Shown here piece after piece: positions 1 to 6,414 of a DNA stretch of 12,695 nt. The notes under the pieces are model-generated. The model ran no database searches, was not told the DNA's origin, and saw nothing but the letters and a program-made list of their open reading frames with translations. The DNA comes from Ignavibacteriales bacterium (GTDB taxonomy: Bacteria; Bacteroidota; Ignavibacteria; Ignavibacteriales; Ignavibacteriaceae), in the NCBI GenBank assembly GCA_003142915.1, contig PLNZ01000345.1, positions 1-12,695 of the forward strand, in the 5' to 3' direction. The position numbers and the translations under genes are program-made. The stretch's first letter is position 1, and every line of letters starts with the position of its first letter.

Positions 1-23
1 ATAACATATTATAGTAAAAATAT

Positions 24-36
24 CACTACTGTCCGG
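24..36 (+). repeat. left terminal inverted repeat of the IS
   Basis: CACTACTGTCCGG, perfectly complementary to the right end at 1355-1367. Similarity does not clearly continue outward, which fixes the element boundary at base 24. Confidence 0.88.
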
Positions 37-163
37 AATACGAGTAAATGAAAGTCTATAAAGGGATAATATATAAGAAGTTATAGAGAAAAATAGTAAT
101 AATCGATTTGAAATGGAATGAGAATTTTATTGATTAACTGCTTGAATATTCAAGGAGAATCAA

Positions 164-1354
164 TTGAACTCAGGTCAAACAGTATTCAGTCAATTAATGG
201 ATTATCTACCGATGGATAAGTTTCGACAATGTGTAGATCGTTATAGGGGAAATTATAAAGTTAAAAAATTTAGTTGTTGGGATCAATTCCTTTGTATGAG
301 TTTTGCACAACTTACTTATAGAGAAAGTCTAAGAGATATTGAAACGTGTTTAAGAGATATTGAAACGTGTTTAAGAGCTATGCAACCAAAGCTATATCAT
401 ATGGGAATAAAAAGTAAAGTATCAAGAAGTACTTTGGCAGAAGCTAATGAAAAAAGAGATTGGCGTATTTATGCCGACTTTGCCCAGATACTAATAGCAC
501 AAGCAAGGGAATTATATAAGCAAGAAGAATTTGAGAAAGAACTTGATGAAACTGTTTATGCTTTAGATGCTACTACAATAGATTTATGCTTGTCATTATT
601 TCCTTGGGCTAAATTTCGGAAACATAAAGGTGGAATAAAACTGCATACATTGTTAGATGTACAAACAAGCATTCCGACCTTTATAGAATTGACTCCGGCG
701 AAGGTACATGAAGTAAATATTCTTGATATAATTATTCCCGAAGCGGGAGCATTTTATGTCATGGATAGAGCATATATTGACTTTGCTCGTTTGTACAGGT
801 TACATTTAAGTAATTCATTTTTTGTTATACGTGCAAAGTCCAACATAAACTTCAAAAGAATTTATTCGCATCCGGTTGATAGAACTACAGGTGTTCTTTG
901 CGATCAAACTATCTCACTAACTGGTTTCTACCCGTCAAGGGGATACCCGGACACACTCAGACGAATTAAATATCACGATTTACAACGTGATAAACACCTG
1001 GTTTTTATTACAAATAATTTTAGATTGCAAACATTATTGATTACTAAAATTTTCAAAGAACGGTGGCAAATTGAACTGTTCTTTAAATGGATTAAGCAGC
1101 ATTTGAGAATTAAATCTTTTTATGGAACAAATCAGAATGCTGTTAAAACACAAATATGGATAGCAGTCTCAGTTTATTTAATCGTGGCAATTGTAAAAAA
1201 GAGATTGAATATAAATCTTTCACTTTACACTTTTCTACAGATTTTAAGTATTTCAATTTTTGAAAAAAGTCCAATTTTAGGGCTTACAAACGCTATTAAC
1301 TACAAATTGAAAAATGATGATTCCGATAACCAATTGAATTTATTCAACTTATAA
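164..1354 (+). CDS. IS4-family transposase (DUF4372 + DDE domain)
   Basis: Cut-and-paste transposase of 396 residues. The N-terminal ~75 residues match the DUF4372 type (TVFSQLMDYLP, then FSCWDQFLCMSFAQLTYRES), followed by an RNase H-fold DDE domain. Likely catalytic acids are D135 (VYALDATTID), D201 (VMDRAYID) and E304 (ERWQIELFFKWIKQHLRIKSFYG, the Y/W-rich region typical of IS4 enzymes). The C-terminus QLNLFNL is also typical. The start is TTG, placed by a strong AAGGAG at 152-157 with six-base spacing. A 21-bp exact tandem duplication (332-352, 353-373) repeats RDIETCL at residues 57-63 and 64-70; from memory, relatives carry this heptad once, just before RAMQPKLYHMG. The frame is kept and the catalytic residues are intact, so activity is possible but unproven. 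Confidence 0.93.
   Translation: MNSGQTVFSQLMDYLPMDKFRQCVDRYRGNYKVKKFSCWDQFLCMSFAQLTYRESLRDIETCLRDIETCLRAMQPKLYHMGIKSKVSRSTLAEANEKRDWRIYADFAQILIAQARELYKQEEFEKELDETVYALDATTIDLCLSLFPWAKFRKHKGGIKLHTLLDVQTSIPTFIELTPAKVHEVNILDIIIPEAGAFYVMDRAYIDFARLYRLHLSNSFFVIRAKSNINFKRIYSHPVDRTTGVLCDQTISLTGFYPSRGYPDTLRRIKYHDLQRDKHLVFITNNFRLQTLLITKIFKERWQIELFFKWIKQHLRIKSFYGTNQNAVKTQIWIAVSVYLIVAIVKKRLNINLSLYTFLQILSISIFEKSPILGLTNAINYKLKNDDSDNQLNLFNL
332..373 (+). repeat. 21-bp exact tandem duplication inside the transposase gene
   Basis: The 21-mer beginning AGAGATATTGAAACG is present twice head to tail (332-352 and 353-373). It adds seven residues (RDIETCL) to the N-terminal domain without shifting frame. It looks like a recent slippage or unequal-exchange event because the copies are identical. 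Confidence 0.95.
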
Positions 1355-1367
1355 CCGGACAGTAGTG
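1355..1367 (-). repeat. right terminal inverted repeat of the IS
   Basis: CCGGACAGTAGTG, the exact reverse complement of the left end. It begins at the base directly after the transposase stop codon (1352-1354). Confidence 0.88.
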
Positions 1368-1376
1368 TTAAAATAT

Positions 1377-1640
1377 AATAGTGTATGAATGTCTTTTTGT
1401 AGTACTGTTACTAATGAATGCTTCAAGTTAAAAATATTTTTTTTCAATACACAATATTTTATTCAAAGCAGTCTACGAATTCATTCGTGGGAAACATGCC
1501 AAAAACAGTCATAACAGTCGTTTTAACGACTTACTATCTATCAGTCGACGAACAATCTATATTGAGATAAATCGTTGAAACGATTCATGCATAGATGAGT
1601 TATCTCATCTCCCATAGATGAATCTATGGGCTGCATTAAA
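1377..1640. other. intergenic spacer after the IS
   Basis: No gene is supported here. Bases 1377-1470 show nothing beyond AT-rich sequence. Bases 1471-1630 hold a closely packed set of palindromic hairpins described separately. Confidence 0.6.
1472..1630. repeat. cluster of five REP-like palindromes
   Basis: Five perfect-arm hairpins lie within 160 bases: ACGAAT/ATTCGT (1475-1488, extendable with G-U pairs), AGTCGTT/AACGACT (1516-1531), AATCGTT/AACGATT (1570-1585), AGATGAG/CTCATCT (1593-1610) and CCCATAGAT/ATCTATGGG (1611-1630). Four have two-base loops. The second and third share the TCGTTnnAACGA core, and CATAGATGA occurs twice (1590-1598, 1613-1621). Short, clustered, tiny-loop palindromes are the style of REP/BIME elements moved by IS200-like REP transposases. 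No such transposase is in the window, so that link is inferred. Confidence 0.6.
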
Positions 1641-1676
1641 TTATTTCTGACCGATTACAGCAAAATGAATAATTTC

Positions 1677-1796
1677 TAATAATACCGGTGAAACCATCCA
1701 ATCTTTAAGTCTTTTGGCAAAGCCACCCCTTCGGGGCAATTTTTTGGCATATCCATATTTTTGATAAAATCTTTTAACAAAACCATTCCCCGGTAC
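1677..1796. repeat. degenerate 30-bp tandem repeat, 3-4 units
   Basis: Similar 18-base cores start at exactly 30-base steps: 1707 (AAGTCTTTTGGCAAAGCC), 1737 (CAATTTTTTGGCATATCC) and 1767 (AAATCTTTTAACAAAACC), 13-14 of 18 bases identical in pairs involving the first unit. A weaker fourth unit may lie at 1677-1706 (GGTGAAACCATCC). Read on the minus strand the units give a ten-residue periodicity, G(F/Y)(V/A)K(R/K)(F/L), in an open frame ending at a TAA at 1641-1643, but no ATG or ribosome site is seen. I treat it as repetitive or decayed DNA rather than a gene. Confidence 0.5.
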
Positions 1797-1808
1797 AATT
1801 TTATTCAA

Positions 1809-1837
1809 TTGAGTCTCTATGCTGTAAGTATTATATT
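1809..1837 (+). promoter_or_regulatory. predicted promoter for the surE operon
   Basis: TTGAGT (1809-1814) and TATATT (1832-1837) are 17 bases apart. A start near 1844 would give a leader of about 30 bases carrying the surE ribosome site GAAAGG (1858-1863). It lies downstream of the IS and the repeats, so the operon should not depend on IS-borne transcription. Confidence 0.5.
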
Positions 1838-1872
1838 TTCGTATTAATTTGAAATCAGAAAGGCAGTTATCA

Positions 1873-2652
1873 TTGCGAATATTAGTGACAAACGACGACG
1901 GAATAGATTCACCGGGAATATATGCTCTTACTCAATCATTAAAAGAAATTGGAGAGGTTATAGTTATTGCCCCTCAAAAAGGACAAAGCGCAGTAGGACA
2001 CGCTATTACCATGCAGATACCTCTGCGTGTAACAAAGTCATTTAAGGATGGAAAATTTTTCGGACACGCAGTAAGCGGTACTCCTGCTGACTGCGTAAAG
2101 ATCGGTATAAGAAATATTATGAAAGAAACGCCCGATCTTGTCGTATCAGGAATAAACCACGGTTCCAATACTGCAATAAATATAATTTATTCAGGAACTG
2201 TTTCGGCGGCACGGGAAGCGGCAATAATGGATGTACCTTCTATGGCTGTGTCCATAACAAATCATGAAGTAACAGATTTCCGGTTCGCAGCAAAGATTTC
2301 TAAGATGCTGGCTAAAGAATTTGCCGGGAAAGGAATTCCATTGGGAACCTTACTGAATATAAATATACCCGATGTTCCTGAAGAAGAAATCGCCGGGATT
2401 TTATTAACCAAACAGGGGAAATCAAAGTGGGATGAGGTTTATGATCATCGAGTTGATCCGCAGGGCAGGGATTATTATTGGCTCACAGGTAATTTAATGG
2501 AAGTGGACAAAGCTATGGATACCGATCAAATTGCGATAAAAAATAATTATGTTTCGGTATCGCCTATTCACTTTGATCTGACTGATTATAAAACTTTTAA
2601 TAAAATGAAAACATGGAATATTGAAAGGCTGTTAAATGGCAAAAAGAATTAG
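1873..2652 (+). CDS. surE: 5'/3'-nucleotidase SurE
   Basis: Metal-dependent nucleoside monophosphate phosphatase, cytoplasmic, of the SurE family linked to stress and stationary-phase survival. From the TTG at 1873 the protein starts (M)RILVTNDDG, the canonical family N-terminus, with metal ligands D8, D9, S39 (GQSAVGHAIT) and N95 (VSGINHGSN) at their usual positions. The SGTVSAAREAAIMDVPSMAVS segment is also diagnostic. Length 259 residues is normal. An upstream in-frame TTG at 1849 would add eight residues, but GAAAGG at 1858-1863 is well spaced for 1873 and would be inside the longer gene. The 3' end overlaps the next gene by 17 bases. Function is secure from the motifs; its physiological substrate here is unknown. 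Confidence 0.95.
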   Translation: MRILVTNDDGIDSPGIYALTQSLKEIGEVIVIAPQKGQSAVGHAITMQIPLRVTKSFKDGKFFGHAVSGTPADCVKIGIRNIMKETPDLVVSGINHGSNTAINIIYSGTVSAAREAAIMDVPSMAVSITNHEVTDFRFAAKISKMLAKEFAGKGIPLGTLLNINIPDVPEEEIAGILLTKQGKSKWDEVYDHRVDPQGRDYYWLTGNLMEVDKAMDTDQIAIKNNYVSVSPIHFDLTDYKTFNKMKTWNIERLLNGKKN

Positions 2653-3502
2653 TATCTGCCAAATAGATGCTTTTACAGATAATCCTTTTGGCGGAAATCC
2701 TGCGGGGGTCACTTTCGGGGACGGTTTAACAAAAGAAGAAATGCAATTAATTGCAAGAGAGATGAATGTGGCTGAAACAGCATTTCTTTTTAAATCCGAA
2801 GAAGCAGATTTTAATTTAAGATGGTTTACGCCTGCAACAGAAGCAGAACTATGCGGCCATGCAACTATAGCATCACTTCATTTCTTATTTGAAAACAGAT
2901 ATATAAAGGATAATTCCGGAATAACATTCGATACTCTGTCAGGAATACTAAAATGCCGCATAGAAGACGGGAGATGCTTCATGCAAATTCCCGTATATAA
3001 AGCCGAAGAATATAATGATAATAAAGAAGACATATTAGCAACTCTCGGCTTATCAGAAGATGATATAGATAAATCGGTTCCTTTTATTATTATGGGAAAC
3101 AGGTATTTGTATATTTACGTTAAAAAACTTTCGACACTAAAAGGAATAAAACCAAATTTCAAAGACCTGCTGAACATACAGAAACAAAATAATATTGGCG
3201 GCAATATAGTTTTTACACGAGAAACTTATGATAAAGAAAGTTTTGCACACAGCCGGTTCTTTACTCCTTTCTATGGGATTGACGAAGATCCGGTAACAGG
3301 TTCCGCAAATGGACCATTAATGCTGGTATTAAGAATACTTGGATTTATCAAGAATAACAATGAAGATATTTCACTGACATTTGAACAGGGGGATATTATC
3401 GGCAGGCGCGGAAGAGTGGGAGTAAAATATTCTCCGTCTATAAATGAATTATATATATCCGGCAATGCAGTAACTGTATTGAAAGGAGAAATGACTTTTT
3501 AA
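2636..3502 (+). CDS. PhzF-family isomerase/epimerase-like protein
   Basis: 288 residues, full length for the PhzF/diaminopimelate-epimerase-like fold, with two similar halves. Visible marks are DAFTDNPFGGNPAGV (residues 11-25), the putative catalytic glutamate E47 in NVAETAF, CGHATIAS in the first half, and DEDPVTGSANG from residue 216 in the second. PhzF itself isomerises dihydrohydroxyanthranilate in phenazine synthesis, but most family members sit outside phenazine clusters and have unknown substrates. No phenazine genes are visible here, so that name would mislead. The ATG overlaps the end of surE by 17 bases and the stop overlaps the next start by one base (TAATG), indicating translational coupling. 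Family assignment is strong; reaction unknown. Confidence 0.92.
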   Translation: MAKRISICQIDAFTDNPFGGNPAGVTFGDGLTKEEMQLIAREMNVAETAFLFKSEEADFNLRWFTPATEAELCGHATIASLHFLFENRYIKDNSGITFDTLSGILKCRIEDGRCFMQIPVYKAEEYNDNKEDILATLGLSEDDIDKSVPFIIMGNRYLYIYVKKLSTLKGIKPNFKDLLNIQKQNNIGGNIVFTRETYDKESFAHSRFFTPFYGIDEDPVTGSANGPLMLVLRILGFIKNNNEDISLTFEQGDIIGRRGRVGVKYSPSINELYISGNAVTVLKGEMTF

Positions 3503-5652
3503 TGTTCAATTTTGAAAAAATCAATCTAAACTTTTCATTTCCTCCTTTCTTTTTTTTCCTGCTCCTTCTCTTGTTGGTCGGATATGTTATTTATATATAC
3601 CGCTATACCATTCCGGGTATTCCAAAGCGTAAAAGAGGCGCACTGATTATTTTAAGATCGCTGGCTCTTGTCTTACTCCTTTTTGTTATCTTTGAACCTA
3701 TCTTAACACTTGTAAAAAAGAAAATTCTTGAACCGGTAAACTTGATATTTCTTGATAATTCAAGGTCTATAAAAATATACGATGGAACAAACCGCAGTCA
3801 GATAATTAAAGATTTTGTAAAAGGGATAAAAGACAATAATCTTTCCGGCAGCTCAGAATTATACACCTTTGGTTCCAATATTTCAGCTTTGGATTATGAC
3901 AGCCTGCAGAAGCTTAACTTCGGTGAGGGCAGCACAAATTTTTCCAAGATATTTTCTACAATAAGCAAAATCAATAAGAATATTTCATCAATTGTAATTA
4001 TTAGCGATGGTGTAATAACCGATGGGAGTGACCCGCTTCAAAGTGCAATTAAATTAAACATCCCCGTATTTACCGTTGGAACCGGCGATTCCACAACGCG
4101 AAATGATGTTGAAGTAAAAAATGTTTTGTACAATGAAATAATATATGCACGGACACCAACGTCAATTGTAGCCTCAATTGCCAACACAGGTTTTGCAAAC
4201 AGAATTGCAAGCGTGTCTTTATACGAAAGCAATACATTTACAGAACAAAAAAATATTTCGTTAAGCCCTGATGGGATTCAAAATGTAGATTTCAGTTACA
4301 CACCCAAAACCAGCGGTGAGGAAAAGTTATCTGTGGTTGTTTCAAACACTCCCGGCGAGTTTACTTTTGCAAACAATAAAAAAGTATTTTTCATAAATGT
4401 TCTTAGCAACAAAGTAAAAGTACTTTTAATTGCCGGAAGCCCTTCGTCCGATGTTTCATTTATTAAAAATTCTCTTAAAACCGATGATAATTTATCGATA
4501 AGCTCAATTACACAGGTAGCGCTTGATAAATTTATTGAGAAGAATGACAGGCAAAAACTTCTTGATAGTGCAAATGTTTTATTTCTTGTTGGTTTTCCAT
4601 CAAAAGAAACACCTCAGCAGCTTTTGCAAAGTGTACTGAACGAAATTGCAGATATAGATAAGCCGTATTTCATAACTCTTTCCAGTGGTATTGATTTTTT
4701 AAGACTGAAAACTCTTCAAAATGAATTATCATTCAATATAAATAATGAAAACAGCGATTACTTGGAAATACAGTTGGTTATTTCTGCTTCACAGTCGGAT
4801 AATCCTTTACTTCAGAATAACGCTTCCAATTCGATTGATGCATGGAATAATCTTCCACCGGTTTATCAGCCTAATGTTGATTTGAAATCAAAACCGGAAA
4901 GTGAAGTAATTTCAAAGGTAAAAATTAATAATGTACCGGTGAACAGGCCATTAATATTGACCAGGATTCTCGGCAGTAAAAAATCAATAGCGGTTCTTGC
5001 AAAAGATATTTGGAGATGGAAACTTGAAACAGCTCCTAAGAATCTAGATTTATTCGACAGGTTTATTTTGAGCAGTGTAAGATGGCTTAACACTAAAGAA
5101 GATCATAAACAGTTTTCCATCAAAACAACCAAAAAGCTTTATTCAGTCGGAGAACAGGTAGAATTTAATGCACAGGTTTACGATCAGACTTTTAGTCCGG
5201 TGATAGATGCTAATGTTAATGTCGGTATAAAATCAGACAATAAAAGTTATGAAGTTAATCTTAATTCCGTAGGCAGCGGCTTGTATGAAGGTACATTCCA
5301 GACAAACCAGCCCGGTGATTACACTTTTACGGGGGCGGTCTATAAAAATAATAACAAACTCGGCAGTGATAATGGAAAATTCAATATAGGCGAAACCGAT
5401 ATAGAAATGGTGAATCCAAGGATGAACAGTGAATACCTTTCCTTACTTTCCAATCAAACCGGCGGAAATTTTTTTTACAACTCAAATTATCGTCAGCTTT
5501 ATTCCATTCTCAAAGAAATTACTGCACGTTCATCAAAAGATAAGATTGAAGTCAGCGATATAAACCTTTGGTCGGATGAATTGCTGTTGTTTGTTGCAAT
5601 TATAATTTTCGCATTTGAATGGTTCTTCCGAAAAAGATGGGGAATGTTATAA
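3502..5652 (+). CDS. membrane-anchored von Willebrand factor A domain protein
   Basis: 716 residues. Two N-terminal membrane segments (about 14-34 and 46-68) are followed by a VWA domain (about 78-200) with a complete MIDAS: D85-x-S87-x-S89 (DNSRS), T145 (GSTNF) and D169 (ISDG), so it can probably bind a divalent metal ion. Next come beta-rich segments, an alpha/beta region around 305-420 (VKVLLIAGSPSSD) resembling the glutamine-amidotransferase-like module often found behind such VWA domains, another beta-rich segment (about 545-635), and a final membrane segment near 694-709 ending in RKRWGML. There are no cysteines, so the amidotransferase-like part cannot use a Cys nucleophile. Most of the protein is probably periplasmic. 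It resembles BatA-like and related envelope proteins; exact role unknown. The start overlaps the upstream stop by one base. Confidence 0.85.
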   Translation: MFNFEKINLNFSFPPFFFFLLLLLLVGYVIYIYRYTIPGIPKRKRGALIILRSLALVLLLFVIFEPILTLVKKKILEPVNLIFLDNSRSIKIYDGTNRSQIIKDFVKGIKDNNLSGSSELYTFGSNISALDYDSLQKLNFGEGSTNFSKIFSTISKINKNISSIVIISDGVITDGSDPLQSAIKLNIPVFTVGTGDSTTRNDVEVKNVLYNEIIYARTPTSIVASIANTGFANRIASVSLYESNTFTEQKNISLSPDGIQNVDFSYTPKTSGEEKLSVVVSNTPGEFTFANNKKVFFINVLSNKVKVLLIAGSPSSDVSFIKNSLKTDDNLSISSITQVALDKFIEKNDRQKLLDSANVLFLVGFPSKETPQQLLQSVLNEIADIDKPYFITLSSGIDFLRLKTLQNELSFNINNENSDYLEIQLVISASQSDNPLLQNNASNSIDAWNNLPPVYQPNVDLKSKPESEVISKVKINNVPVNRPLILTRILGSKKSIAVLAKDIWRWKLETAPKNLDLFDRFILSSVRWLNTKEDHKQFSIKTTKKLYSVGEQVEFNAQVYDQTFSPVIDANVNVGIKSDNKSYEVNLNSVGSGLYEGTFQTNQPGDYTFTGAVYKNNNKLGSDNGKFNIGETDIEMVNPRMNSEYLSLLSNQTGGNFFYNSNYRQLYSILKEITARSSKDKIEVSDINLWSDELLLFVAIIIFAFEWFFRKRWGML

Positions 5653-5671
5653 TTATTAAATAATTTAAAGA

Positions 5672-6355
5672 TTGATAAATTTAACTGAAATATTGGACTT
5701 CTTTCTGCCCCGTATATGCCCCGGCTGCGGGAATAGGCTCACTATTAATGAAAAGACTATCTGTCCCAAATGTCTTGATAAAATAAAACTTGCTACAAAA
5801 GAAAAGCTTTATACGGAATTTGAAAGGAAATTTCATAAGAAGAATATAATCTTTGGTTTTACATCTCTCTATGTTTTTGAAGCAGGGAAAGAATTCCAGG
5901 ATATTATTCATGCACTTAAATATAACGGCCGTTTTTCAATCGGAACATATTTAGGAGAACAACTTGGTAATATATTAATGAATAAAACAAGCGAGTGGGA
6001 GATAGACATTATTATTCCTATACCTCTTCATCAATTAAAAAAAACCGAGCGCGGATATAATCAATCCTTTTATATAGCTAAAGGAGTAGGAAGAAAATTA
6101 AATATCCCGGTCAAACTGAATATTGTAAAACGGAAAAAGTTTACGCAATCTCAAACTACAATGAATATAGCAGAAAGAGAAGAAAACATACGGAATGCGT
6201 TTATAATTAATAACTCCGATTGGATATCGGGTAAGAATATTTTACTTATTGACGATATAATAACCACCGGTGCGACAATGAGTGAATGCGGGAGGATACT
6301 TTTAGATGCCGGCGCCGCCAGTATTTATGCTGCTTCTACGGCAATTGCGGAATAA
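5672..6355 (+). CDS. comF: ComF-family phosphoribosyltransferase-like protein
   Basis: 227 residues, full length for ComF/GntX-type proteins. The N-terminus has a four-cysteine zinc-ribbon-like motif (C16-P-G-C19 and C31-P-K-C34), followed by ALKYNG, RGYNQS and the phosphoribosyl-pyrophosphate loop LLIDDIITTGAT (D194, D195, T198-T202). In naturally competent bacteria ComF is needed to take up transforming DNA; in others the role is unsettled. No other competence gene is in the window. The TTG start at 5672 gives the usual spacing to the first Cys pair, but the ribosome site is weak (AAAG only). It begins 19 bases after the VWA gene and probably shares its transcript. The gene ends just before a long hairpin that separates it from argS. 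Confidence 0.9.
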   Translation: MINLTEILDFFLPRICPGCGNRLTINEKTICPKCLDKIKLATKEKLYTEFERKFHKKNIIFGFTSLYVFEAGKEFQDIIHALKYNGRFSIGTYLGEQLGNILMNKTSEWEIDIIIPIPLHQLKKTERGYNQSFYIAKGVGRKLNIPVKLNIVKRKKFTQSQTTMNIAEREENIRNAFIINNSDWISGKNILLIDDIITTGATMSECGRILLDAGAASIYAASTAIAE

Positions 6356-6365
6356 TAATTTTTTA

Positions 6366-6401
6366 TACTGTAGGAATTTGATTCATCAAATTCCTACAGT
6401 A
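6366..6401. terminator. long hairpin between converging genes, terminator-like
   Basis: A perfect 16-bp stem (6366-6381 with 6386-6401) closes on a four-base TTCA loop. It lies between the comF stop and the argS stop, where both transcripts should end. Neither side has a T-run after the stem (AAGAATCATT on plus; AAAAATTATT on minus), so it is not a textbook intrinsic terminator. It may act with a factor, protect 3' ends or be a recombined repeat. Confidence 0.5.
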
Positions 6402-6414
6402 AGAATCATTCAAG

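Larger units (their letters stand above)
24..1367 (+). mobile_element. complete IS4-family insertion sequence, 1344 bp
   Basis: Perfect 13-bp terminal inverted repeats (CACTACTGTCCGG at 24-36, its reverse complement at 1355-1367) bracket a single transposase gene. The flanking 9-mers, TAAAAATAT (15-23) and TTAAAATAT (1368-1376), match at 8 of 9 positions and abut both ends exactly, as expected for a target duplication that has picked up one change; the AT-rich setting lowers certainty. Length, one ORF and a stop codon abutting the right repeat all suit an IS4-family element. It lies in intergenic DNA upstream of surE and its promoter, so no gene inside the window is visibly interrupted. The gene on its left is outside the window. 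Confidence 0.9.

Noticed and set aside
1726..1745. Intrinsic terminator (CCCC-TTC-GGGG then six Ts)
   Set aside because: Only four base pairs, the T-run starts three bases after the stem, and it lies within the 30-bp repeat with no gene ending just upstream.
1677..1796. CRISPR array
   Set aside because: The 30-base units are degenerate and directly adjoining with no unique spacers, and no cas gene is present.
1849..1872. Longer surE start at TTG 1849
   Set aside because: The extra eight residues are not part of the conserved SurE N-terminus, and a good ribosome site (1858-1863) points to 1873.
2636..3502. Phenazine biosynthesis gene
   Set aside because: The PhzF fold is clear, but no other phenazine gene is visible and most family members have other roles.
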